A DNA stretch of 33,998 nt from Gluconobacter sp. Gdi. Lineage in GTDB: Bacteria; Pseudomonadota; Alphaproteobacteria; Acetobacterales; Acetobacteraceae. Each line of letters begins with the position of its first letter. The stretch's first letter is position 1. Shown in pieces: positions 6,568 through 14,674 of this stretch. The position numbers and the translations under genes were made by a program. Under the pieces are notes generated by a model. It saw nothing but the letters and a program-made list of their open reading frames with translations. It ran no database searches and was not told the origin of the DNA. Location: positions 1-33,998 of the forward strand of contig NZ_BLJQ01000016.1 of assembly GCF_014132155.1 (NCBI RefSeq). Direction: 5' to 3'.

Positions 6568-7743
6568 ATGCGCACGTTTATTCGCAAAGTTCTCCAGATG
6601 GCCCTTATGGGTGGGGGCGCGCTGCTTCTATCGGCCGCAGCCCAGCCCGCGACGTGGCATTGGGATATCCCTTCCTGGGCGCCTGCGCCAGTCGTCCCGT
6701 CCGACAATCCGATGACGGCGGAGAAGGTCGCACTGGGGCGGCGGCTGTTTTACGACAAGCGGCTATCGGAGAACGGGACGCTTGCCTGCGCGTCGTGCCA
6801 TCTCCAGAATCTGGGCTTCGCCTCTGGTGTCCCGACGCATGTAGGCGCGCATGGCGAGCCAGGACTACGCACACCGATGCCGCTAGCGAACGTAGCCTAT
6901 CTGCCGAGCTATACCTGGGCCAATCCACAACTCACCACGCTGGAGAAACAGATGCTGATCCCGATGTTCGGCGACCAACCGGTCGAGCTGGGCATGGGCG
7001 GCCAGGAAAAAGCTCTGTTCGCTAGGCTCTCGGGTGATCCCTGCTATACGCACCTGTTTCGCATCGCCTTTCCCGAGGCGAAGGGCGCGATCACACTTTC
7101 CACAGTCACGAAGGCGATTGCATCCTTCGAGCGCACACTGCTGTCCTTCGACAGCCCCTACGACCGCTCGCTGCATGGCGACAAGACGGCGCTGTCCCCG
7201 GCCGCGCAACGGGGCGAGGCGCTGTTCTTCGGCGAGAAGCTGGAATGTTCACATTGCCATAACGGCCTGAACCTGACCGACAATATCCGTTCCGCGAACA
7301 TTCCTTTCCCGGAAACAGGTTTTCACAATACCGGCTTGTATAACGAGGACAGCAAGGGGGCCTATCCTGCCAGTGATCACGGATTGCGGACTGTGACGGG
7401 CAATGCCGACGATGAGGGGAAATTCCGCACGGAAAGCCTGCGTAACGTCGCCCTGACGGGTCCCTATATGCATGATGGCTCCATCGCCACGCTGCACGAC
7501 GTGCTGGCAGCACATTACTCGAAGGGAGGTCGGTCGGCGACAGGGCCACACGGAGAGAACCCGTTACGCGACCAGTTCATCGAGCCGTTCGAAATCAGCG
7601 AGGCGGAGATCGCGGACGTGATCGCCTTCCTGAACTCCCTAACGGATCAGAGCTTCCTCACTAACCCGGCGTTCTCAGATCCGGGAAAGACCTGCCCTTT
7701 GGCTCTGCCCTCAGCCTCTCCCTCTGGTAAAGGCGCACAATGA
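6568..7743 (+). CDS. mbnH: MbnH-like periplasmic di-heme c-type enzyme
   Basis: A 391-aa member of the bacterial di-heme cytochrome c peroxidase/MauG superfamily. ATG 6568 lies one base after the mbnP stop and gives a normal signal peptide (about 1-26). A 49-codon upstream extension of the frame lies inside mbnP and is rejected. There are two c-type haem motifs, CASCH (C74, C77, H78) and CSHCH (C227, C230, H231), and a family-like C-terminal segment (FRTESLRNVALTGPYMHDGS) that commonly carries an axial or active-site residue. Known MbnH forms a bis-Fe(IV)-type oxidant and converts a specific Trp of MbnP to kynurenine. A conventional peroxidase is the alternative, but tight coupling to mbnP argues for MbnH. 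Confidence 0.9.
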   Translation: MRTFIRKVLQMALMGGGALLLSAAAQPATWHWDIPSWAPAPVVPSDNPMTAEKVALGRRLFYDKRLSENGTLACASCHLQNLGFASGVPTHVGAHGEPGLRTPMPLANVAYLPSYTWANPQLTTLEKQMLIPMFGDQPVELGMGGQEKALFARLSGDPCYTHLFRIAFPEAKGAITLSTVTKAIASFERTLLSFDSPYDRSLHGDKTALSPAAQRGEALFFGEKLECSHCHNGLNLTDNIRSANIPFPETGFHNTGLYNEDSKGAYPASDHGLRTVTGNADDEGKFRTESLRNVALTGPYMHDGSIATLHDVLAAHYSKGGRSATGPHGENPLRDQFIEPFEISEAEIADVIAFLNSLTDQSFLTNPAFSDPGKTCPLALPSASPSGKGAQ

Positions 7744-9080
7744 TGACTTCGCGACTAGTGTACGGCTTATCGCATCTTAGCAACTCCGCCATGTCATCAG
7801 GCGTCGATATGGTATCTGGATCTGGTGTCTTCGTCTTCGATTCTTCGGGTAAAGACTATATCGACGCGGTGTCGGCACTGTTTTGTGCCACGCTCGGCTT
7901 TCATAATGAACGCCTGATCGAAGCCGCCACACGCCAGATGCGAGAGCTGCCAGTCTATCCCACCGCGCTAAACCGGACGGTCCCTGTCGTCCACGCGCTT
8001 TCGGACGCGCTCAGCGCGGCAGCGCCGATACCGGACGCTCACGTTCTTTTCGCCACAACCGGATCGGAAGCAATCGAAACTCTCATTAAAACAACGTGGT
8101 ACATCAATAAACAACGAAATCCAAAACGGCATAAAATAATCACGCGTCGGGGGAGCTATCATGGATCGACGATATTTGCCACGAGACTTGGCGGGATCGA
8201 AAGCATTATCAATTCATTCGATCTGACGGGTGACGATATTCTGTATGCTGCGCAACCGCGCTGGCCACGCGACGCGTTGGCTGGAGAAACAGAAGAAGAT
8301 TATGCACATCGCCTGGCGCGGGAACTGGCAGAACTGATAGATCACACGGGTGCCGAAAATATCGCGGCCTTCCTCTGCGAGCCAGTCTCGATTGCTGGCG
8401 GCATGTACCCAGCGCCGAAAGGATATTTTGAAGCAATACGCAATGTCTTGTCGATGCGCGATATTCCTCTTTATTTCGATGAAATCGTGACGGGCTTCGG
8501 TCGAACCGGAAAGATGTGGGGAAGCCAGACCGTCAACCAGACGCCCGACTGCCTCGTCGCATCGAAGGGGCTTTCAGCGGCCTATCAACCGATTTCGGCG
8601 GTCGTCATGAATGATGATTTTCACTCCGCATTGGTGGACTGCTCGATTATGCACCATGGGTTTCATCATGGCGGCACATATCACGCACATCCTGTTGCCG
8701 CTGCCGTCGCCCTTGAAACGCTAAAAATCTACGAGGATGAAAGAATAGTAGATCATGTGGAGGATATTTCGGAACATTGGATAAAGATGATTTCGAAACT
8801 TGCGGCACACGAGCTGGTCCGATCCACACGGACAATCGGATTATTAAGCGCGATTGAAGTCGGATTTTGTAGCTACAGGGAGCTTGATTTCCGAAATGAT
8901 GAGAAGACAGACATAAAACGGTCAGTTGTGAAAGCGTGTATGGAACACGGCGTGCTGATAAGAATCTCATACGACAGCATAATTTTAGCACCTCCTCTCA
9001 TTATTTCTAAAAAAGACATTGATGAGCTTGAGCAACGCATGACGAAAGCTTTCAATACTATTCTGTTTTCAACAGCATAG
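7740..9080 (+). CDS. mbnN: PLP-dependent class III aminotransferase, MbnN-like
   Basis: A 446-aa class III (ornithine/omega-amino acid type) aminotransferase with the full set of motifs: TGSEA (108-112), the SYHG segment (139-142), D247 in YFDEIVTGFGRTG, and the pyridoxal-phosphate lysine K276 in CLVASKGLSAAYQP. It overlaps the mbnH stop by 4 nt (ATGA), so it is translationally coupled. In OB3b, MbnN transaminates the new N-terminus of the leaderless peptide to a keto group, which allows formation of the first oxazolone-type ring. Its presence here predicts a similarly deaminated N-terminal residue. Class III aminotransferases have many substrates, so a different one is possible, but the operon position fits MbnN. 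Confidence 0.82.
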   Translation: MMTSRLVYGLSHLSNSAMSSGVDMVSGSGVFVFDSSGKDYIDAVSALFCATLGFHNERLIEAATRQMRELPVYPTALNRTVPVVHALSDALSAAAPIPDAHVLFATTGSEAIETLIKTTWYINKQRNPKRHKIITRRGSYHGSTIFATRLGGIESIINSFDLTGDDILYAAQPRWPRDALAGETEEDYAHRLARELAELIDHTGAENIAAFLCEPVSIAGGMYPAPKGYFEAIRNVLSMRDIPLYFDEIVTGFGRTGKMWGSQTVNQTPDCLVASKGLSAAYQPISAVVMNDDFHSALVDCSIMHHGFHHGGTYHAHPVAAAVALETLKIYEDERIVDHVEDISEHWIKMISKLAAHELVRSTRTIGLLSAIEVGFCSYRELDFRNDEKTDIKRSVVKACMEHGVLIRISYDSIILAPPLIISKKDIDELEQRMTKAFNTILFSTA

Positions 9081-9179
9081 CTGCGTCGAAGGTATCCCTT
9101 TCGTTGGTCAATAAGAGACTTTTTTCTCTGAAAATATTTGTCTTTCTGCTGTAATTCACACCAAGCAAGGAAAGTAAAC

Positions 9180-9557
9180 ATGACTTCTATCCGTAAAATC
9201 GTTGCCTCTATGTGTCTCGCAGGGAACTTCGTTCTGCAGATGGGGGACCCTGCCTATGCACATGCCCACCTGAACACCGAAATACCCGCTGCGGATAGCA
9301 CGGGAACGGCACCGCAGAGCCTGACGCTAGGCTTTACTGAAGCAGTAGTTGTCAAGCTCACCGGCGTCGTTGTCACTGGCCCCAAGGGTAATGTTATAGA
9401 AACAGGAAACGTTGCCCTGTCGGATGACGGCAAGACTCTGACGGTCCCGCTCAAAATTGACCTCGTGCCTGGACGATATTCCGTAACCTGGCACGCCCTT
9501 GCCGTCGATGGACACAAGACTCACGGCGTCTACGGGTTCACAGTTACTAACCGATGA
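9180..9557 (+). CDS. copC: CopC-family periplasmic copper-binding protein
   Basis: A 125-aa CopC/YobA-type copper carrier. ATG 9180 is preceded by AAGGAAAG (about 9167-9174). The signal peptide (about 1-27, ending DPAYA) leaves a mature N-terminus starting HAHL, where the first His is the classical Cu(II) ligand. The other Cu(II) ligand segment, Asp/His in VDGHKTHG, is present near the end. CopC binds periplasmic copper and passes it to the inner-membrane protein CopD, whose gene overlaps this one by 4 nt. It starts 99 nt after mbnN on the same strand and probably belongs to the same copper regulon. A role in moving copper released from the chalkophore into the cytoplasm is inference. Confidence 0.9.
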   Translation: MTSIRKIVASMCLAGNFVLQMGDPAYAHAHLNTEIPAADSTGTAPQSLTLGFTEAVVVKLTGVVVTGPKGNVIETGNVALSDDGKTLTVPLKIDLVPGRYSVTWHALAVDGHKTHGVYGFTVTNR

Positions 9558-10444
9558 CACCGGATGCTTTCCTGATCCTATGTCGCGCCGCACGAGACAG
9601 CCTGGCGCTCTTTCTTACAGGTAGCCTGCTTTTTGCAGGGTGGCTGGCTCCGCGCGACCTCGGAATCGCACTCTCTGCCCGCCTTAGAAAGTTTTGGGCA
9701 TGGGGGAGCGTTTTTACGACAGTAATAGTCGTTGCAACACTGCCAGCCGAAGTCTCCGAGGTCGGAGATGGGTGGCAGGATGCCTTCTCGCCGACTTTAA
9801 GCAAAGCCGTGCTTGTTGACACCACCATTGGACAGGCGTGGATCATTCAGGCCGTAGCTGGTGTCTGTCTTCTACTTCTAACTTGGCGTAAATGCGGCGC
9901 GGTCCTGTCGGTCATACCCGCATGCTTGCTTCTGACGGCGACAGCTCTGACAGGTCACGTGCGCATGATCGGTATGGGCGCGATGTTCTTCCAGGCCGTG
10001 CATTTGCTTGCAGGTGGTTTCTGGTGCGGGGGCCTCATCCCCGTTGCCATGCTTGTCAGTGATACACGAAAAAAGAAGTGGGATCGCTCCATGCAAATGG
10101 CGTTAGCACGGTATTCGGCTGCGGGACATATCGCGGTGCCTTTGGTCCTGCTTACCGGCTCTGGACTGGGCCTGAACATCCTGGGCGGATGGCCGAAGCA
10201 TTTCACTGTCTATTCTACACTACTCATTCTCAAGCTGGGATTAACGAGCGGTATGGTCTGTATCGCCTGCGTCAACCGATATGTTTACGTAAGAAATCTA
10301 CGACAGAAGAGAAACATTACGGCCAGCCTTAAATATCTTCAACGCGGAACAATAGCCGAAATTGCATTTTCTGCTGCTATTATTGCGATTGTTGCCGTTG
10401 CTGGGCGAATGGACCCGACAACCTTATCTCTACCTACAAACTAG
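9554..10444 (+). CDS. copD: CopD-family inner-membrane copper transport protein
   Basis: A 296-aa polytopic membrane protein with about eight hydrophobic segments spread over its length, as usual for CopD. It has conserved-looking features such as the GHVRMIGMG segment near 135, QAVHLLAGGFWCGGL near 147-161, and a HIAVPLVLLTGSGLG segment near 192-206. CopD works with CopC in copper uptake across the inner membrane. The ATG overlaps the copC stop (ATGA). It is the last gene of the plus-strand copper cluster before the regulator. Confidence 0.88.
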   Translation: MTPDAFLILCRAARDSLALFLTGSLLFAGWLAPRDLGIALSARLRKFWAWGSVFTTVIVVATLPAEVSEVGDGWQDAFSPTLSKAVLVDTTIGQAWIIQAVAGVCLLLLTWRKCGAVLSVIPACLLLTATALTGHVRMIGMGAMFFQAVHLLAGGFWCGGLIPVAMLVSDTRKKKWDRSMQMALARYSAAGHIAVPLVLLTGSGLGLNILGGWPKHFTVYSTLLILKLGLTSGMVCIACVNRYVYVRNLRQKRNITASLKYLQRGTIAEIAFSAAIIAIVAVAGRMDPTTLSLPTN

Positions 10445-10495
10445 AGCCATGTCAACATAGCTATATATGCAAATGAATCGAATGGGAGCTTAATT

Positions 10496-10630
10496 ATGGA
10501 GTATCATATTTATTCAAATATTTCCTTATATTTTTTAGGTATTAATGAATCATATTCTCGCATTCTACAACACTCACACTACAAAATATCTAATTTTAAT
10601 TTGTATGTGAGGGCAGAAATGAAATGGTAA
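10496..10630 (+). CDS. Possible 44-aa leader reading frame overlapping the LysR start
   Basis: An AT-rich frame starting ATG 10496 with GGGAG at about 10483-10487, ending TAA 7 nt inside the LysR gene. The peptide starts MEYHIYSNISLYF and has no recognised motif. It could be a translated leader that couples to lysR, or chance. Nothing but the ribosome-like site and the overlap supports it. Confidence 0.22.
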   Translation: MEYHIYSNISLYFLGINESYSRILQHSHYKISNFNLYVRAEMKW

Positions 10631-11544
10631 GACACCCTCCTCTTGATCTACGGGAACTGCAATGCGTGTGCGCAATTGCTCTTCAAGGAAGTATCCATGG
10701 CGCGGCGCGCGCTCTAAATTCCAAACAATCCGCAGTCAGTCGTTCACTTCGACTACTTGAGGAGCGCGTCGGAATTCAGCTTTTCCGCAGGACATCATCT
10801 GGCACAACGCCTACGCCAGTCGGCGAAGCATTCCTCCGACAGGCTGAGGCTCTGCTGCACGACACAAATACTCTTTATGAATATACTCGGAGATGCGCCT
10901 TTGGCGAAAGCGGTATCGTATCAATAGGAATACAAAGCAATATACCGCCAGGACGAGTATCGGACTTCATCGAACCTTATAGAATTCTTCACCCCGGTAT
11001 CTCTTTTATATATCGTGACGCATCCCACAGAGATGTAATTTCGGCGCTTTTCGACGGTATCGTTGATTTAGTAATTATAACCCTTCCACTGAACGAACCT
11101 GGCGCAGCTACCTTACCACTGTGGAGCGATCGAATTGTCGCTGTGACACCGACACACCATCCTCTTGCCTCATCTGTAACAACGTGTTGGAGCGATTTAC
11201 AGGAAGCAACTTTTGTCTTCGGCAATGATGATACAGGAGAGGACATGCATACACTGTTAAAACGCAAAGCGAGCATTGCTGGCTTTCTGCCAACAGTGCG
11301 TAGGGAAGAAATCAGAAGTCTGCGGACGATCGCTCTCGTTATAAACGGGCATGGTATTACGCTTATGCCGACTGGCTGGCTCGCGTTTTTTCCAGATACG
11401 ATCCTTGAGCAGGTAACTGTGCTGGAAGTGCGCGACGGCGACGGTTTTTCACATCTTGATTACGGCATTGGATGGCGTGATAGAAATTCGTCGACCGTCG
11501 TACATAAAATACTTTCTTTCTTGAGAAAGAAGAATATTGAATAG
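10624..11544 (+). CDS. LysR-family transcriptional regulator
   Basis: A 306-aa LysR-type regulator. The N-terminal winged helix-turn-helix spans about residues 6-65 (LDLRELQCVCAIALQGSIHGAARALNSKQSAVSRSLRLLEE pattern). The rest is a periplasmic-binding-protein-like effector domain (about 90-295). It follows the copper genes in the same orientation after a 179-nt AT-rich gap, so it may have its own promoter. The known mbn operons of methanotrophs use a sigma/anti-sigma pair (MbnI/MbnR). None is visible here, so this protein is a candidate local regulator, but its effector and targets are unknown. It ends one base before the convergent conjugation block, which marks the border of the copper region. 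Confidence 0.88.
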   Translation: MVRHPPLDLRELQCVCAIALQGSIHGAARALNSKQSAVSRSLRLLEERVGIQLFRRTSSGTTPTPVGEAFLRQAEALLHDTNTLYEYTRRCAFGESGIVSIGIQSNIPPGRVSDFIEPYRILHPGISFIYRDASHRDVISALFDGIVDLVIITLPLNEPGAATLPLWSDRIVAVTPTHHPLASSVTTCWSDLQEATFVFGNDDTGEDMHTLLKRKASIAGFLPTVRREEIRSLRTIALVINGHGITLMPTGWLAFFPDTILEQVTVLEVRDGDGFSHLDYGIGWRDRNSSTVVHKILSFLRKKNIE

Positions 11545-11545
11545 A

Positions 11546-11785
11546 CTAACTTTCTCTGCTTAGTATCTGCTTAACTCGCGCACGCCTAAGCTTCGCGAAA
11601 GCTCGATCAGATGCAATGAATCCACGGATCATGTGCGGTACGAGACGGGTCGGATCGACGGGCTGGCCGTTCTGGCTGACCAGCGCCGCGTAGGCGACGA
11701 GATCGCGATGGAGATCCGCCGGGAGGTCCACAGTGACACGAACCGGCTTTTCATCAGGTATTTCGGTGATACGCAACTTCGTCAT
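11546..11785 (-). CDS. DUF2274 protein at the end of the trb operon
   Basis: A 79-aa conserved protein of the DUF2274 type. Such proteins are regularly encoded directly after trbI in alphaproteobacterial conjugation operons; their function is unknown. I start at 11785 because this ATG overlaps the trbI stop (ATGA) and has AAAGGA about nine bases upstream. An 8-residue longer start (11809) is possible. The central IPDEKPVRVTVDLPADLHRDLVAYA resembles a short ribbon-helix-helix-like segment, hinting at DNA binding. Confidence 0.75.
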   Translation of the reverse strand: MTKLRITEIPDEKPVRVTVDLPADLHRDLVAYAALVSQNGQPVDPTRLVPHMIRGFIASDRAFAKLRRARVKQILSRES

Positions 11786-12987
11786 CGAGGCAGTTCCTTT
11801 ACGTGCCAAGGTTTCAGGATCAGGTCGCGATTCAGAATGAGGGTGAACGGCAGCCCCGGCCGGTCGGTCAGGGTGGGCTGGACGTTGAGGCTGCGGTCGA
11901 TCAGGCGGTTGCCGACCATGGAGAAGCCGTTGCTGGCGCCGGAGCGGATTGCCTGCATGAGATTGTTTTCATTCCACGACGTGCCCGCCTCCGAACCCAC
12001 GCTGAGCAGGGTCGTGACCAGAGCCGCCTTGAAAAGCTGACCCCAGTGATTGTTCACCTCGTCGGACAGGCCAGACTGGCCGATAGCGCCCCCGCCCGGC
12101 AGTTTTTCCAACACCAGGCTTTCGCCATCGGGAAAGATCAGCCGGGTCCAGATGATCTGGGTGCGCTGCTGCCCGAAGGCAATCCCGCTGTTATAGGCCC
12201 CGAACAGCAGGCTTCCCTGCGGGATCAGGAGATAGTGGCCGGTCGGGCTGTCATAGACGTTCTGAGTCACATGGCCGGTAATCTGGCCCGGCAGGTCGGA
12301 ACTGATTTTCGTGTTCAGCGCGCCGGCGATCACCGTGCCTGCCTGAAGGATATAGGGCGACGCCGGGGGCATGATACGGTCCGGGCTGACAGTCATGCGG
12401 TCCGGCTGGCCCGCCAGAAAGGCACGGTTGCCAGATTGTGCGTCGGTCGCAGGGGCCGGTGATGCCTGCGAGGCGGGAACGCCCGGCGCGGGTGCCGCTG
12501 CCTGTTCGCCGGCGCGGTCACGCTCCCCCATCTGCACGAACAGCCGGCTGGCGATCGCGGCCTCGACCTCCTGTTGCGCGCGCCGGTCGTCGCCTCCCGA
12601 GGTAGCCTTGCCCTGCTCCTGTGCCTTCAGGATGGTATGCCCCAGATCGCCGGGCAGAGCGGGACCGAGCTTCGGGACGCCACTGCCGACATAGTCTGAG
12701 GGCAACCCTGCCAGCCCGTCGGCGGACGGACGCACATCCGTGTCCTGGCTGGCGGCGGGCGGGGCTTGGTGACTGCTGTTCTCCAGCGCGTAGCCAAGTG
12801 CGAGGCCAATGGCGAGCATCCCTGCCCCACCGAGCGCCCAGACAACGGTGCGGTTAAGACGCACCACGCGCGGCCGTTCCGCCCGCAGGCGCAAATCGGG
12901 CGCAGAAGGCGGGGATGATGGTCCTGATCCGCTTCCATTGCCGGACACGTCCACACCCTCATCCTGACGATCCTGCGTGTCGGTCAT
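11782..12987 (-). CDS. trbI: TrbI/VirB10-like conjugal transfer protein
   Basis: A 401-aa protein of the VirB10/TrbI family, which bridges inner and outer membranes in the type IV secretion core complex. It has a cytoplasmic N-terminus, one transmembrane helix at about 47-67 (VVWALGGAGMLAIGLALGYAL), a Pro/Ala-rich periplasmic linker and a conserved C-terminal domain (from about 205: PYILQAGTVIAGALNTKISSDLPG, GHYLLIPQGSLLFG, QIIWTRLIFPDG). The start overlaps the trbG stop by 4 nt. Length and domain order are normal. Confidence 0.93.
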   Translation of the reverse strand: MTDTQDRQDEGVDVSGNGSGSGPSSPPSAPDLRLRAERPRVVRLNRTVVWALGGAGMLAIGLALGYALENSSHQAPPAASQDTDVRPSADGLAGLPSDYVGSGVPKLGPALPGDLGHTILKAQEQGKATSGGDDRRAQQEVEAAIASRLFVQMGERDRAGEQAAAPAPGVPASQASPAPATDAQSGNRAFLAGQPDRMTVSPDRIMPPASPYILQAGTVIAGALNTKISSDLPGQITGHVTQNVYDSPTGHYLLIPQGSLLFGAYNSGIAFGQQRTQIIWTRLIFPDGESLVLEKLPGGGAIGQSGLSDEVNNHWGQLFKAALVTTLLSVGSEAGTSWNENNLMQAIRSGASNGFSMVGNRLIDRSLNVQPTLTDRPGLPFTLILNRDLILKPWHVKELPR

Positions 12988-13985
12988 GACTTCCTGCCAT
13001 CGGTGCGTACGATGCGCACCCGCTGTTCGCTATGCTTGTCACCCAGCCGCAGTTCGGCGGCAGCGAACAGCCGGTCCACGATCATCCAGTTCTGCCGCAC
13101 CCGGTAATTGACCAGTTCCGGGCCACCATCCGCCCCCAGCACAAACAGGGGCGGCAGTTCGCCCTGCCCTATCCCGGCCGGAAAAGCGATATAGACCTTG
13201 TGGCCATCGTCAAACGCCCGGCCGGGCAACCAGGGCGGTATGCCCCCTTTCACCGGCTGGATGGCATAACGGAAATTCAGCGCGTTCAGATCCAGCCCCG
13301 CATCAACAGGGGCAGCATCATCGGCCGCACTATCCTGCCGGTGCAGGGCAATCAGATCATCTTCGGGATAATCCCACGACACCGACGCCATGTAGGTCGC
13401 AGGCGTGGAGCGCAGTTCCGCCAGATAGGTCCGCTGATCCGTATTGACGATCAGGTTGGTGGTCAGATCCGGCCGGGTCGGCTTGACCAGGATGTGAATC
13501 CGCTTTGTCGTCCCTGCCCCGCTTGCGGTATCGCCGATGATCCAGCGCACAGTGTCACCTGCTGCAACCGGCCCGGTGCCCACCAGCTTCTCACCCTGCT
13601 GGAGCATGATGTCAGTGATCTCGCCCGGCGAAGTGTAGACTTGATAGAGCGCACCCGGAGAATAGGGATAGACCTGCACCGCGTTGATGAACCCTGCGCG
13701 CGTGGGCTGGATACGCGCCGCCAGATTGGCCTGCGTCACGCGCACGGTCGGGTCGGCGACTTCGGGGGCCGGATGGACCGCGCGTCGTGACGGCAGCGGC
13801 TTGAGCTGCCCCGGCAACGGGAGTGGCTGCGGCACCTCAACCACCTGTACCGGCTTCGGCGGGTCCAGCAGACGTGTCGCCTGCGCAGCGTCATCGTAGC
13901 GAATGACAGGCGGATGATACTGCCCCGCGCAGGCGGACAGGGCGAGCAGCGTCAGCGGCAACGCGCGCACGAGCATGCGGATCAT
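12984..13985 (-). CDS. trbG: TrbG/VirB9-like conjugal transfer lipoprotein
   Basis: A 333-aa VirB9/TrbG-family protein, a component of the outer-membrane core complex. The N-terminus is a lipoprotein signal with a lipobox (LSAC, C19), so it may be lipid-anchored, a role otherwise taken by VirB7/TrbH, for which no gene is seen here. The C-terminal domain contains family-like segments (NFRYAIQPVKGGIPPWLPGRAFDDGHKVYIAFP, NWMIVDRLFAAAELRLG). It overlaps trbF and trbI by 4 nt on either side. Confidence 0.93.
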   Translation of the reverse strand: MIRMLVRALPLTLLALSACAGQYHPPVIRYDDAAQATRLLDPPKPVQVVEVPQPLPLPGQLKPLPSRRAVHPAPEVADPTVRVTQANLAARIQPTRAGFINAVQVYPYSPGALYQVYTSPGEITDIMLQQGEKLVGTGPVAAGDTVRWIIGDTASGAGTTKRIHILVKPTRPDLTTNLIVNTDQRTYLAELRSTPATYMASVSWDYPEDDLIALHRQDSAADDAAPVDAGLDLNALNFRYAIQPVKGGIPPWLPGRAFDDGHKVYIAFPAGIGQGELPPLFVLGADGGPELVNYRVRQNWMIVDRLFAAAELRLGDKHSEQRVRIVRTDGRKS

Positions 13986-14674
13986 TGACCCAATTCCTTC
14001 GACCAGTTGATGGCGGAGACGTAGATGCCCAGAGGGTTTTTCCTGAGATGATCGGCATCGCGTGGCGTGCGCAGAACGACGGAGACGATGGCGGTCCAGC
14101 GTTCGGTGCCGGTAAACGCCCCGTCGCGGTAATGGCGTTCGGTCCAGGCCACGCGGAAGCTGCCGGGCGAGGCGCGGATCACCGAGGCGATATCCACCTC
14201 GACCTGCTCATGCCCGATCCGCGAAAAGGGATCGTTCAGGCGCGCGTAATCGTTCAGGGCCTGCGCGCCCGACGTGGTGGTGAAATCATAGGACCGCAGC
14301 CAGCTCTGCCGGACCACCACGGGGTCCGACGACAGGGCGCGCACGTCATGGACGAACTGCGCCAGATACCAGGCGATCTGCGGATCGGTGGGCATATAGC
14401 CCGCTGTCGCCGGGGCCACGACCTGCGCCTGCCCCAGTCGGTCCACCTGCACGACCCACGGCGTGATGGTGCCGCGCGCGGACTGCCAGACCAGCCCGGC
14501 CCCGAGGCCTGCGGACAGGAACAGGCTGCCAAAGGCCATCAACCGCCAGTTACGGGCCTGGATGCGGGCGGAACCGATCCGGTCGTCCCAGGTTTGTGCG
14601 GCTTTCTGATAGGGTGTCACCGGTTCGGGCGTGATCCCGTAGCGGGTGGTGGAGCGACGGAACATCGTCCTCAT
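13982..14674 (-). CDS. trbF: TrbF/VirB8-like conjugal transfer protein
   Basis: A 230-aa bitopic inner-membrane protein of the VirB8/TrbF family, needed for assembly of the secretion channel. One transmembrane helix at about 45-64 is followed by a periplasmic NTF2-like domain (PWVVQVDRLGQAQ, RSYDFTTTSGAQALNDYARLNDPF, FRVAWTERHYRDG). The start overlaps the trbL stop by 4 nt. Confidence 0.92.
   Translation of the reverse strand: MRTMFRRSTTRYGITPEPVTPYQKAAQTWDDRIGSARIQARNWRLMAFGSLFLSAGLGAGLVWQSARGTITPWVVQVDRLGQAQVVAPATAGYMPTDPQIAWYLAQFVHDVRALSSDPVVVRQSWLRSYDFTTTSGAQALNDYARLNDPFSRIGHEQVEVDIASVIRASPGSFRVAWTERHYRDGAFTGTERWTAIVSVVLRTPRDADHLRKNPLGIYVSAINWSKELGQ

Noticed and set aside
11803-12857. 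Plus-strand frames opposite trbI
   Set aside because: High-GC shadow frames with no ribosome site; the opposite strand holds a clear VirB10-like gene.
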